Shown piece by piece: positions 24,862-33,589 of a stretch of DNA of 39,776 bases (positions are counted from its first letter, which is position 1; every line of letters begins with the position of its first letter). The notes under the pieces were generated by a model. That model saw only the letters and a list, made by a program, of their open reading frames with translations. It did not search any database and was not told where the DNA came from. A program made the position numbers and the translations under genes. This DNA is from an uncultured Pseudomonadota bacterium (GTDB lineage: Bacteria > Myxococcota_A > Bradymonadia > Bradymonadales > GCA-2716585), in NCBI GenBank assembly GCA_937123825.1, contig CAKZKQ010000549.1, positions 1 to 39,776 on the forward strand, written 5' to 3'.

Positions 24862-25296
24862 CTATTCGAGCGGTTCGCCGTGTTCTTGGAGCCAGGCCTC
24901 GACCTCGGGGTCGTTGAGGAAGACCAGGGCGATGATGGACAGGCCAGCGGCGAGCATGGAGCAATTGGTGACGCCGATGAGTTGGGCACCTGCGGCGCGG
25001 ATGGCGTGTTGGGCGTTGGGGGGTGTGGGGCTCATCAATCGAAAGCCGTACCAGATTCCTGCCACACCCACGGGCAGCAGCACCAGGGTAAAGGGCAGAC
25101 ACAGGAGCGAGCCGCCAAAGGTTTGGATCGAGCCCCCCAGCGCGCCGCATGAAAAGAGCCCGGAGAGGATGATGTTGGCGCCGCCTGCGATCATCATCAG
25201 CACCCCTGCGGTGGTCACCTTCCCCGGGCGGTTTGCCGTTGGTGTGGGTGGGCTTTGAGGTGCCAGTGAGGTCTGTGGATTTTGGTTGTCGTTCAT
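24862..25296 (-). CDS. Small membrane protein of unknown function
   Basis: 144 residues from the ATG at 25296, with no clear ribosome site. An N-terminal Pro/Gln/Asn-rich cytoplasmic tail (about 1-25) is followed by three or four hydrophobic segments (about 28-50, 58-88, 98-130) with Gly-rich small-residue packing (GVLMMIAGGANIILSGLF). The C-terminus is a short acidic tail ending EHGEPLE. I recognise no named family. The gene is divergent from the phosphatase gene across a 211-bp GT-rich spacer. Confidence 0.65.
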   Translation of the reverse strand: MNDNQNPQTSLAPQSPPTPTANRPGKVTTAGVLMMIAGGANIILSGLFSCGALGGSIQTFGGSLLCLPFTLVLLPVGVAGIWYGFRLMSPTPPNAQHAIRAAGAQLIGVTNCSMLAAGLSIIALVFLNDPEVEAWLQEHGEPLE

Positions 25297-25507
25297 GGTC
25301 TGTACAGGGTCCGAAGGGGTTCAGGCAGTGTCAGACGCTGCCGAGCAAAACCGCAGGTCGTGTGGGAGCATCACTATACACCATTGCCACTCCACCCGAC
25401 AGACGCTGGGGTGGGGTTGGTGTTGTTTGTGGTGCCTTGGGGGATGGGCGGCGTGTGTGTGGGTTGTGATGTGGTTGTTGTGTGGGGTTTGAGACGAGAG
25501 GTGTGAT

Positions 25508-26158
25508 GTGAAGAAGACCACGTTTGTGTTGTTGCGCCATGGAGAGACCGAGTGGAACCTCCAGGGGCGTCGGCAGGGGCAATTGGATTCGCCGTTGACG
25601 GCGCTTGGGAAGCTGCAAGCGTTGGCAGCGGGCCGTTATCTGGCCGCTCGCCCTGCCTTTGATGGGGTGTATAGCAGTGATCTGCGTCGAGCGAGCCAGA
25701 CGGCGCAATTGGTGCTGGGCGAGGAGGCCGGCAAGTTGGTGTTGGAGCCGGGGCTGCGGGAGCGGCACCTGGGCGTGCTTCAGGGGTTGACGGTGGAGGA
25801 AGCCGGGGAGCGCCATCCTGAAGCGATCGAGGCTTACAATGCGCCCGATCCTGCCACGCCAATCGAGGGTGGGGAGTCCCTTCTTGAGGCCACCGATCGC
25901 GCGATGGCGTGCTTGAAGGCGTTGGCGGAGCGTCACGAGGGTGGGCGCGTGCTTGTGGTGACCCACGGTGGTCTCTTGACGGTGATTTTTAAGCGGGTTG
26001 TGGGGGTGCCGTTGGGGGTTCGGCGCAGGTTTCACGCGCCCAACGCCAGCATCCATCGCATTGGCGTGGCGCAAGACGGGCGCTTTGAGCTCTTGTCCTG
26101 GTGTGGGACCGAACATCTGGAAGGGCTCAACCAACACGTGCTCGACGTGCCTTTGTGA
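25508..26158 (+). CDS. Histidine phosphatase (phosphoglycerate-mutase-like)
   Basis: GTG start at 25508 with GAGAGG about 8 nt upstream; 216 residues. The branch-1 histidine phosphatase signature LLRHGETEWN is at the N-terminus (H11, the phosphorylated His). The conserved GLRERHLGVLQGLT segment supplies the acid, and the second His is in VVTHGG (H153). R10 and an arginine in SSDLRRASQTA complete the pocket. It most resembles GpmB/CobC-like and broad-specificity phosphatases. The substrate cannot be told from sequence. No cobalamin gene is nearby to suggest CobC. Confidence 0.9.
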   Translation: MKKTTFVLLRHGETEWNLQGRRQGQLDSPLTALGKLQALAAGRYLAARPAFDGVYSSDLRRASQTAQLVLGEEAGKLVLEPGLRERHLGVLQGLTVEEAGERHPEAIEAYNAPDPATPIEGGESLLEATDRAMACLKALAERHEGGRVLVVTHGGLLTVIFKRVVGVPLGVRRRFHAPNASIHRIGVAQDGRFELLSWCGTEHLEGLNQHVLDVPL

Positions 26159-26346
26159 ATGTGTCTGATGATCTTGATGGGCGCAGGAATATGTGGCTGG
26201 GCCTGGGCAGTTGAGATAGGCGCTGAGGCATCGCCGCCACCACCATTGCTGGACTTTGTGAGTCATTGACGCCAATTCCCTTGTCACAAGTCTGCCCGTG
26301 CCCCTGGGGTTCATCGAGCAGTCATGGCAGGGGTTTGTCTGTTCTT

Positions 26347-26386
26347 GAGGGGCGTTTGGTGCGGGGGTCTGGTGGGGTGTGATCAG
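26347..26386 (+). other. G-quadruplex-capable tract before secreted protein gene
   Basis: Four runs of four or five G (GGGG, GGGGG, GGGG, GGGG) on the plus strand, separated by loops of about 10, 6 and 8 nt, end about 17 nt before the ATG at 26403. The spacing permits an intramolecular quadruplex in the mRNA leader or non-template DNA. GC-rich genomes form such tracts by chance, so this is a weak call. Confidence 0.3.
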
Positions 26387-26402
26387 GGGCGATTGTGAAG
26401 GT

Positions 26403-27392
26403 ATGAAGCGGATCAAAGTGGTGTTGGCGCGTTGTGTTTTGGTGTGGGTGTGTGTCCTTTCGGGTGGGCATGGGGCGGCGCTGGCTCAGGCCGAGGGCAG
26501 TGATGGTTTTGAAGTTGTTGAGGGGGACTCGAATGGTGGGCAGGACGATGCGTCCTGGCAAAAGCCCGTGCCGTTTGATGGTCTTTACCAACGCATCGCG
26601 AAAGACCTTAAGGATGGCAAGCCGCTTGTGGTGGCCTCTTACTACGGCATGTGGTTTAAAAACGCGGATGACCCTGAAAACAACCTCAACTGGGGCATGC
26701 GTTATGGTCATGCTACGTTGATGCGCAAGAGCAGGACCCACAAGCATGTTCGCAAGAATTACAGGCACCGAAACTGGCAGCTGGTCTTTGAGGAGTCCCA
26801 GGGTTCAGAGCCGTTGCGGACGTTGGTGTTCAAGCACAGCGGCGTGAAGCCAAACCGCAAATGGAAGGCTTTGGGGGTGACCGAGCCTTTTGACGCCTAC
26901 ATTGTGATGCAGGCTTTTGAGGAGCAGAAGCGCGCGGGCATCAAGATGGTCGAGAACCTGCGCCAGGATCGCGGGCGAACGTTGACCTTGGATGATGGCA
27001 CGGTCTTGGATGTGGGCTCGGCCCAGGTCGTGGGTTATTTTGGTCACAACTTCTTTTACGACTTTTTTGGTTTTGGTTGGGATGGCCTTTCAAAGATCTC
27101 GGGGACTCCTTCGAGGCCCAAGGGGCTCTTTGCGGTGGGTTGTCGCACGGGGCGAGTGCCTGGGTTCCCGGCCTTGATCGGCCGCAATGTTCATGCGGTG
27201 CTTTATTCGCGCTCTTTGATGGCCTCGGAGGGGTACTCAACACTGGCGCTGCTCGACGGTTTGCTAAGGGCCCACAACAGCAAACAGATGGCCAACCTGG
27301 CCAACGACACCTACCAATACTTCCAGCGCCTGCCCAATCCTGACCGCCGGGTGGGCCGCCCCTTCATCTCACACGACCATGGTCTTTACTGA
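26403..27392 (+). CDS. Secreted protein with caspase-like (clan CD) hints
   Basis: The ATG at 26403 begins a signal peptide (1-30, cut near ALAQA), giving 329 residues. An in-frame GTG at 26379 is the alternative. After an acidic spacer come two folded parts. The C-terminal part reads like a clan CD (caspase/CHAT) core: a beta strand ending in VVGYFGHN (H215), then KGLFAVGCRTGRVPGF (C247, comparable to CHAT 'LSACETG'), then a strand/helix pair (AVLYSRSLMASEGYSTLALLDGLL) comparable to the block after the CHAT Cys. The His-Cys spacing is short (32 residues). No family is certain. Confidence 0.6.
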   Translation: MKRIKVVLARCVLVWVCVLSGGHGAALAQAEGSDGFEVVEGDSNGGQDDASWQKPVPFDGLYQRIAKDLKDGKPLVVASYYGMWFKNADDPENNLNWGMRYGHATLMRKSRTHKHVRKNYRHRNWQLVFEESQGSEPLRTLVFKHSGVKPNRKWKALGVTEPFDAYIVMQAFEEQKRAGIKMVENLRQDRGRTLTLDDGTVLDVGSAQVVGYFGHNFFYDFFGFGWDGLSKISGTPSRPKGLFAVGCRTGRVPGFPALIGRNVHAVLYSRSLMASEGYSTLALLDGLLRAHNSKQMANLANDTYQYFQRLPNPDRRVGRPFISHDHGLY

Positions 27393-27563
27393 ACCGTTTT
27401 GAATGATTTGTTCAGTGTTTGGTGGCGTGTGTTGAATTGGCTTTGTTTTTGTTCAGTGGTGGTTCTTTGCCCTTGTCAACGGGGCTGCCGATGGTGACCT
27501 TGCCTCGGCGCTTGAACGCGTCGAGGTCTATCACCCCTTTGGGCTGGGATTGTAGGTGGCGCC

Positions 27564-28493
27564 ATGGAAGAAGAGCACATGCTGATTTGTCACCCGGACC
27601 CCGTGTTGGCCGAGCGTCTTTGTGCTCGTCCCGAGTTTTCCGGGCGGTTTTACCACCTCTTGCCCAGGGTGGGTCCGCTGGAGGACTTTTTCAGCGGTGT
27701 TTTTGTGGTGGATCTGCCCGGACCGGACGAATGGGTGCGCAGCGATGGTGAAGGCCCCTGGTATGTTCCCAGGACACCGGAGAGCTGCCCGGCGCCCAGC
27801 GTCATTCATGGTGGGAACCTTTTTCTTCCAGAAGACCTGGAGCGGCGTTTTTCCCGATGGGCTCGGGATTTGCCGGCGGCGGCCATGATGCGCTGGTGCC
27901 GGGAGATTGTGTCGGAATCAAATGCTTCCGTGGCGTTTTACCGGCGTTATGCCCACAAAGGCGATTTTAACGACGCTGCCTGGATTTTGCACGGAAGGAA
28001 GCGCTTCCAGGTGGCCCCCGGGATCACTTTTGAGTCGCCCGAGGTGGCTGAAGAGTTTGTCGGATACGTCAGCACAGAGCTGTCGGAGGGCCATGGTTGG
28101 CTGCTGTGGGGCAACGAGCGGCGGCAATCAAGCCGGGTTCGTTGCAGCGCTGGGAGCCGCCTGGATCTCTTCTTCGACATGGACACCTTGCGCACTCAGG
28201 GCGGGCTGTCTTCCTATGATCTTTATCCCCCTGATTTTAATGCTCGCCTTGCCCAATTGCGCGATTGCATGCACGGCCCCAGGACACATTGGGCCTGGAT
28301 GCGGGTGTGTCGACTCTTGGAGCGGTGGCCACCGCAGCAAGGGTTTGATGCAGGGCTTCAGTACGCCATGTCACACATTGAAGGGTGGCCAAAGGCTCTT
28401 TTGTCTAAACCGGAATACTGGGAATACTCAAGTTTGTTGAATGTTCCTGTGTTGCGTCGCGCCTTTGCAGACACCATGGCTCAAGTGGCCTGA
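27564..28493 (+). CDS. Unrecognised soluble protein
   Basis: 309 residues from the ATG at 27564, with AGGTGG 5-6 nt upstream. There is no signal peptide, membrane helix, repeat or low-complexity region, so it is probably cytoplasmic. It is rich in aromatic residues and Arg (WAWMRVCRLLERWP, PEYWEYSSLLNV) and has several scattered cysteines. I see no catalytic motif I can name. It follows the secreted protein by about 170 nt, with no shared operon signs. Coding is supported by length, ribosome site and absence of a better overlapping frame. Confidence 0.6.
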   Translation: MEEEHMLICHPDPVLAERLCARPEFSGRFYHLLPRVGPLEDFFSGVFVVDLPGPDEWVRSDGEGPWYVPRTPESCPAPSVIHGGNLFLPEDLERRFSRWARDLPAAAMMRWCREIVSESNASVAFYRRYAHKGDFNDAAWILHGRKRFQVAPGITFESPEVAEEFVGYVSTELSEGHGWLLWGNERRQSSRVRCSAGSRLDLFFDMDTLRTQGGLSSYDLYPPDFNARLAQLRDCMHGPRTHWAWMRVCRLLERWPPQQGFDAGLQYAMSHIEGWPKALLSKPEYWEYSSLLNVPVLRRAFADTMAQVA

Positions 28494-28579
28494 TTCTGTG
28501 AGCCTTCGCGCCATTGTTGGCCTTGAGTGATGTGCCGTATTCAGTGTTTTGGTGGTTGGCGTTTTTGAGGGCGCATGGC

Positions 28580-31423
28580 TTAAGTACGGCGCTTGATCAT
28601 CCGTTCGAGTCGCTTGATTGAGCGCTCGTTGAGGTGCGGTGCGCCAGCCAGAACGCGCTCAATGAGCGACGCTGGGACATCCCGGCCCATGTGAATGTCC
28701 AGCTCTTTGAGGTTGCTCAGCATGGGGGCGTTGAGGAGCGCTTCTGCATGATTTTGATTCATGTCTGGGTTGAAGAGATCGAACTTTTCCAGTGTTCTGA
28801 GGTGCGGCGCCAACAGGACTTCCTGGAGGGCGTTTGGATGTCTTGAGATGCCGTAGTTCCTAAAAGAGTCATGAATGCTCAGCGCTTTGAGTTGGGTCAG
28901 GTGGGTGGCGCGTGCGATGCAAGACAGATCCAGATCCATGTTGCTGCTGAGGTTTAGTTGAGTCAGGCTGCTCAGGTGTTGGGCCGCCGCAAATGCTTCC
29001 TCAAAGGCTTGCCCCGTGATGTTGCAGTGCCAGAGCGTGAGGCTGTCGAGTTTGGACAGCGCCTCTTGTTCCACGAGCGCTTTGGCGCCTTTGGTGCCAA
29101 TCGGGGTGTGGTTTATGTGGAGTGTTTCAAGAGACGAGAGGAACGCCGCCTTTGAGAGCGCCCGTGCGCCGGTGATCTTGAACTGGCCTCGGCTCAATGA
29201 CAGTGAGCGCAGGCTGGGCCAGCGGCCCCTGGCGAGCATCTTGGCGGCGTCGTTGTTGAGCCCTTTGCCGGAGAGGCTGATGGTGGTCAGGTTTTGGAGG
29301 TCTTTGGCCCCAAGCCACGCCTCGATGTGGGCGGCCTGCGTGTCTTCGGAGTAAAGCATGCGCGCCAGGCGCGCTCTGGGCTGTGGACGGCCCAAAACCA
29401 CATCTTGTTGCCAGGTTTGTGGCAGTTTGCGGAGCTGGTCTGGCCAGCTTTGGAGCCTCTCGGCGGCGTATTCGAGCCCCACCTCCAGATCGCCCTGCCA
29501 CTGATCCAGGCTGGCGCAGAGCTTGTCCCAGTGTTCGTCCGTGGGCTCGGCGTAGAGCAGCTCTCGAAGGGTCGCCAGGTGGTTGTGGAGATCGCCGTCG
29601 TCCTCTTCCTCTTGCGGCGGCGCCTCCAGGTCCGAGATGGACCAAAGCGTGACATCCCCTTCGCCCTCCATCGTCGCCACCAGTTCATCGTCGATCTTGA
29701 GCATCTGGCGCGTGTCGCGTTTGCCCACCGCGGCGCTCTGGAGTGTCTTGCCGCTGTGGGCGTCCCAGAGGGTCCACTGGCCTTTGGCGGTCGTGCCCAG
29801 GACCAGCGCGTCTGCTTTGATGTAGGTGGCCGAGACAATGTCGGGCGCCGCCAACCGCCGCAATGTGCGCCCGGTCATGGTTTCGATGATGCTCAGGTGC
29901 GATGAGTGATTGAAGAGAGCTTGGTTGCCGTCCTGGCTCAACGACGAAAAAAAACCATGATCAAGGTCTTTGTAGGTGGTCTGGCTGACGATGTTCATGG
30001 TCTGAAGATCCCAGACAATGGCGCCTTGACTGCCGATGGTGGTGACTTTTTGCCCGTCATGGTCGGGGCAGATGTCTCGCAGTTCAAAAGGCAGGCGGTC
30101 GTGGCGTTTGAGGACCTCTCCGGTGGCGGCGTCGACAAAGAAGGCCCTGGGGTAGGACTTGTACTCCTTGGTGCACAAAATCATGATGATTTCATCATTT
30201 CGAAGCCAGGTGACCTTGTGCGCCGTTTGGAGATCGGTCGCCGCGCTCCAGATCTGTGTCCAGTCTGAGGTGCTGTAGAGGTGGGTGCGGATGCCTGCGG
30301 TGACGACCAGTTTTTGACCATCTGAGTTCAGGGCCATGGAGCGCGCGTGGGCGTAGTTGCCCAGATCCAGCGTTTGCTTCAAGGCGCTGTCTTCGGCCCC
30401 CCAAACCCGCACCGATGTGTCTTCGGCGCCGGTGGCGAAGCTCGGCTCGGAGGTCAAACGCAGAACATCGTAGACCCGTCCCTGGTGTCCTGTGCCCGCG
30501 CCCAGATCGCGGCCTTCTTCCAGGCTCCAAAGCCCCAGGCCTTTGTGTGAGCCGACCGTGAAAGCCACTGTCTTGCCGTCGGGGCTCAGTTTCAGGCGGC
30601 GCACAGAGTCTCCAATGGCGGCGGCGCGGATGGAGGCGCCGTCCAGAGCGTTGCGCTCGACCAGGGACCACGCCTTGTCTTCGGGACCAAAGACGGCGAT
30701 TTGGTTGAAGATCAGCCGCTGCGAGTCGGGCGAAAACCCTGGCACGCCCCACACCGAGGTGTCCTGCCAGAGCAGCGCGCCGTCCTGCGCGTTCCAAACA
30801 CAGAGCTGGTATTTGAAGGTCATGCCCAGGACGAGGTTGCCGTCGGGGGAGAACTTGACGGGGCCAAGGGGCGAGGTGGCGCCGCGCAGCGAGACTGGCT
30901 TGCCGGTGGGTTTGTCAAAGGACCAGATCCGGCCAAGTTTGCCGCTGGAGGTCACCAGGCGTCGCCCGCAGGGGCTTAGGCCAACCCCGTAGATGTCGGC
31001 GCGGTGGGCTTTGAAGCTCAAAACCGTCTCTCCGCTCTGGGCGTCGATGACCACGGGGATTTTTTGGCGTCCGCCGGCTGCGATCAGGCCCAACTCGGGT
31101 CGAAAATCAACCCCGGAGATGCGTTGCTCGAATGTGGCCAATGTGTCCAGCTTGCCGCCAGACCACACCATGATCTTGCGGTCGCCTTTGAGCCACAGCC
31201 GCTGATCGTCTGCGGCAAACCCCATGGCGTCGATCCGTTCGGGGGCTTTGAATGTGGCGATGACCTGCCGCTGCTGGAGGTCCCAGATCTGGACGCTGCG
31301 GTACCCAGCGGCCAGGCGTTTGCTGTCTGAGGTGAAGCAGAGCGCGCCATAGGCGTCGTCGATCTTCATGCCGGGTTGTCCCAGCATCATTTTGGGGCGG
31401 CGTTCCAGGGTGTGTTCTGTCAT
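28580..31423 (-). CDS. WD40 beta-propeller and leucine-rich repeat protein
   Basis: The start is the ATG at 31423 (947 residues), with GGAG 8 nt upstream. The open frame continues to 32026, but that part is Arg/Pro-rich and antisense to the flavoprotein gene, so it is excluded. Residues about 10-620 contain many WD40-like blades (ITxxxSPDGxxxxxxxxxxxxxxW type: LSPDGKTVAFTVG...GLWSL; LRLTSEPSFATGAEDTSVRVWG), probably two propellers. An acidic stretch and a helical segment (about 640-720) lead to leucine-rich repeats (LTTISLSGKGLNNDAAKML, LRSLSLSRGQFKITGARAL). No signal peptide or enzymatic motif. It is probably a cytoplasmic protein-interaction platform. Confidence 0.82.
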   Translation of the reverse strand: MTEHTLERRPKMMLGQPGMKIDDAYGALCFTSDSKRLAAGYRSVQIWDLQQRQVIATFKAPERIDAMGFAADDQRLWLKGDRKIMVWSGGKLDTLATFEQRISGVDFRPELGLIAAGGRQKIPVVIDAQSGETVLSFKAHRADIYGVGLSPCGRRLVTSSGKLGRIWSFDKPTGKPVSLRGATSPLGPVKFSPDGNLVLGMTFKYQLCVWNAQDGALLWQDTSVWGVPGFSPDSQRLIFNQIAVFGPEDKAWSLVERNALDGASIRAAAIGDSVRRLKLSPDGKTVAFTVGSHKGLGLWSLEEGRDLGAGTGHQGRVYDVLRLTSEPSFATGAEDTSVRVWGAEDSALKQTLDLGNYAHARSMALNSDGQKLVVTAGIRTHLYSTSDWTQIWSAATDLQTAHKVTWLRNDEIIMILCTKEYKSYPRAFFVDAATGEVLKRHDRLPFELRDICPDHDGQKVTTIGSQGAIVWDLQTMNIVSQTTYKDLDHGFFSSLSQDGNQALFNHSSHLSIIETMTGRTLRRLAAPDIVSATYIKADALVLGTTAKGQWTLWDAHSGKTLQSAAVGKRDTRQMLKIDDELVATMEGEGDVTLWSISDLEAPPQEEEDDGDLHNHLATLRELLYAEPTDEHWDKLCASLDQWQGDLEVGLEYAAERLQSWPDQLRKLPQTWQQDVVLGRPQPRARLARMLYSEDTQAAHIEAWLGAKDLQNLTTISLSGKGLNNDAAKMLARGRWPSLRSLSLSRGQFKITGARALSKAAFLSSLETLHINHTPIGTKGAKALVEQEALSKLDSLTLWHCNITGQAFEEAFAAAQHLSSLTQLNLSSNMDLDLSCIARATHLTQLKALSIHDSFRNYGISRHPNALQEVLLAPHLRTLEKFDLFNPDMNQNHAEALLNAPMLSNLKELDIHMGRDVPASLIERVLAGAPHLNERSIKRLERMIKRRT

Positions 31424-31548
31424 CGCGGATGCTCCGATGGCTTTTGTGTGGCCCACGCATGCAAAAGGGGGGTGATGGTACACCGGACAGGGTGTGGTGC
31501 ACGATTTTCTGGTGGGTTTGGGGCGACGCGTGTGTTGGGGGTTGGGTG

Positions 31549-32961
31549 TTACGCTTTGTGGTAGCCCTTCCATTTTTTGAGCAGTCGCACGGCGGTGGTG
31601 TCGAGGCTTTGTTGGGTGTAGAGGTCCGCGGCGAGCTGTTGGATGCCGATGGCGTAGGTGGGGTAGGGGTGGAGGGCGGTGGCGAGTTCTTTGAGCTTGA
31701 GGTTGTGTTCGAGGGCGACGACGAGTCCTGAGAGGGCGTCTCCGGCGCGTGGTCCGACGAGCGTGGCGCCCAGGAGGCGTCCGTCGCTGTGGTGGATGAG
31801 TTCGATGAACCCGGCGGTGGCGTGATCGCAGACGGCGCGGTCGACGTGAGTCAGAGGGCGGTGCGCGCGCAGGGCGTGTTGGCCAAAGCGTTGTTTGGCT
31901 TGTGCGAAGCTCAGGCCGACGGCGGCGACTTCGGGGTCGGTGAAGGTGACGCGCGGGGGTCGGCGCCCGAGGGCGTCGGTTTGGAGGGGGAAGAGGGCGT
32001 TGCGGGCGGCCATGACGCCTTGCCAACCTGCCAGGTGGGTGAATTGTGGGCTGCCGTTGCAGTCTCCTGCGGCCAGGACTCTGGGGTTGGAGGTGTGCAG
32101 GGTTGAGTTGACGTGGATGACGCCGTGGGTGGTTTGGATTCCGGCTTGATCAAGGCCAAGGCCGTCGATGTTGGCGGTGCGCCCAATGGCGACCATGAGC
32201 ATGTCGCCGTGGATTTGCTGACCGTCGTTGAGGGTCAGTGTCAGGCCGTGGGGGTGGGGTGAGTTGGGACAGACGGAGGCAGCGCGCGCGGGGATGAAGC
32301 GTGCGCCGGAGTGTTGCAAGGCCTCTTGGATGATGGCGGTGGTCTGGGGGGATTCTTTGGGCAGGAGGGCGGGGCCGACCAGCGAGACCTGGGCGCCCAG
32401 GCGGCCGTAGGCCTGGGCGATCTCTGCGCCGATGGGGCCTGCGCCGACGACGATGAGGTGCTCAGGCAAGCGATCGTTGTCAAAGATGGTGTGGTGGTTG
32501 TGGGCAGTGACGGTGTCGATGCCGGGGATGTTGAGGGGGCGCGGGTGAGCGCCGGTGCACAGGATGAAGTGCCGGGCGCGCATGGGCTGGCCCGAGACGA
32601 CGATGGTGTCTGGGGAGGTGAACCGGGCGCGGCCTGTGATGACGGTGATCCCTTTGTTGGCCAGCGCCTGGGGGGACTCGTGCTGGTAGACCTCCTGGAT
32701 GCGCGCGGCGATGGTGCGGCGGACCTGGGCCATGTCGACGCCCGTCAGTTGGGTTTGCAGGCCAAGGTGGCCAGCGGTGCGGACGGTGTGCGCGGCTTTG
32801 GCGATGTGGAGCAGGGCCTTGCTGGGGACGCAGCCGGTCCAGGTGCAGTCGCCGCCGATGGCGTTGGCTTCGATGAGGGCCACGTCGGCGCCCACCGAGG
32901 CGGCCAGGGCGGCGGCGCTCAGTCCTGCTGAACCTGCGCCAATGACGATCAAATCGTGCAA
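31549..32961 (-). CDS. Pyridine nucleotide-disulfide oxidoreductase (MerA/Lpd-like)
   Basis: TTG start at 32961 with GGGAG 6 nt upstream, giving LHDLIVIGAGSAG directly at the FAD fold; an ATG at 33021 adds 20 unconserved residues. The FAD motif GAGSAGLSA is followed by the redox-active disulfide GGDCTWTGCVPSK, the NAD(P)-binding GAGPIGAEIAQ, and the second FAD motif VLAAGDCNG. The C-terminal interface segment HPYPTYAIGIQQLA has the HPxPT pattern but lacks the usual Glu of the His-Glu dyad of lipoamide dehydrogenase, and has no vicinal C-terminal Cys pair of MerA. It is therefore closest to the uncharacterised MerA-like flavoproteins; the substrate is unknown. Confidence 0.88.
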   Translation of the reverse strand: MHDLIVIGAGSAGLSAAALAASVGADVALIEANAIGGDCTWTGCVPSKALLHIAKAAHTVRTAGHLGLQTQLTGVDMAQVRRTIAARIQEVYQHESPQALANKGITVITGRARFTSPDTIVVSGQPMRARHFILCTGAHPRPLNIPGIDTVTAHNHHTIFDNDRLPEHLIVVGAGPIGAEIAQAYGRLGAQVSLVGPALLPKESPQTTAIIQEALQHSGARFIPARAASVCPNSPHPHGLTLTLNDGQQIHGDMLMVAIGRTANIDGLGLDQAGIQTTHGVIHVNSTLHTSNPRVLAAGDCNGSPQFTHLAGWQGVMAARNALFPLQTDALGRRPPRVTFTDPEVAAVGLSFAQAKQRFGQHALRAHRPLTHVDRAVCDHATAGFIELIHHSDGRLLGATLVGPRAGDALSGLVVALEHNLKLKELATALHPYPTYAIGIQQLAADLYTQQSLDTTAVRLLKKWKGYHKA

Positions 32962-33258
32962 GGTGTGCTCCCTGGCCGTGGTGGGGCCGCTGCGAGGGGT
33001 TGATGCCGGGCGCTGGTGCATTTGGGGGCGGTTTGTGGGCCCATAAAAACTGTTCTGGTGGTGTGCTGCGTTTGGCTTGCGTGCCCCATGTCACGTTTGA
33101 AGTCCCTTGGTGACGACATCAAGCGGTTTTTCTCCATTGGGAAACGGGTGTGGATGGTTGCTTGAAATTCGCAGCCTGTGAAAGTATCTTTCGTGCGGGC
33201 AGAAATCATGCTTTTGAACGCTTTGCGGGGCCAGAACGAGCCCATTATCAGATGTTCT
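32962..33258. other. Divergent intergenic gap before the palindromic element
   Basis: About 300 bp upstream of the flavoprotein gene. No gene supported. Weak ORFs on the minus strand (to 33786) are caused by the palindromic element beyond it. No clear promoter hexamers seen. Confidence 0.35.
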
Positions 33259-33431
33259 GGTCTGATACCAAAATGCAGACGTCCGACTCACTTTGGGACG
33301 GCCCTGATGGCGCCAGGAACCACGGAACTCACTTGCGGTAGCTGTGCTACAGCTTCGTTCGTCCCGAGGTCCCTGCCATCCATCATTGCTCGCCCCAAAG
33401 CAAGCCTTTCGCCTGCATTTTGGTATGAACC
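33259..33431. repeat. 173-bp imperfect palindrome, MITE-like
   Basis: The two ends are inverted copies: ATACCAAAATGCAG (33265-33278) matches CTGCATTTTGGTAT (33413-33426) exactly. Inner segments remain similar (CTTTGGG and TGATGG blocks on both arms) down to the exact centre, GTAGC-TGT-GCTAC (33338-33350), which coincides with the midpoint of the element. The whole could fold into one long hairpin. It has no ORF of its own. This fits a miniature inverted-repeat element or an attenuator/REP-type sequence. No target-site duplication was clearly identified. Confidence 0.65.
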
Positions 33432-33589
33432 CGCAGTGACCCCCGATGGTGTTGCTTTGGTCAGTGTGTCTTTTGGATGCAGGCTGGCAGGCCTGGGCGG
33501 TGGCTTTTGTGGGGCGTTTGCCTTGGCGCGACGGACTCAATGGTGCCAGGATGGTGTGGTTTGGAGCAAACCCCCCATGGGAGGCCTTT

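Noticed and set aside
25380..25500. GT-rich tract with several G-runs before the phosphatase gene
   Set aside because: One loop would be over 20 nt, so a quadruplex is unlikely; simple strand bias explains it.
31424..32026. N-terminal extension of the WD40-LRR frame
   Set aside because: Arg/Pro-rich sequence antisense to the flavoprotein gene; a proper start with ribosome site exists at 31423.
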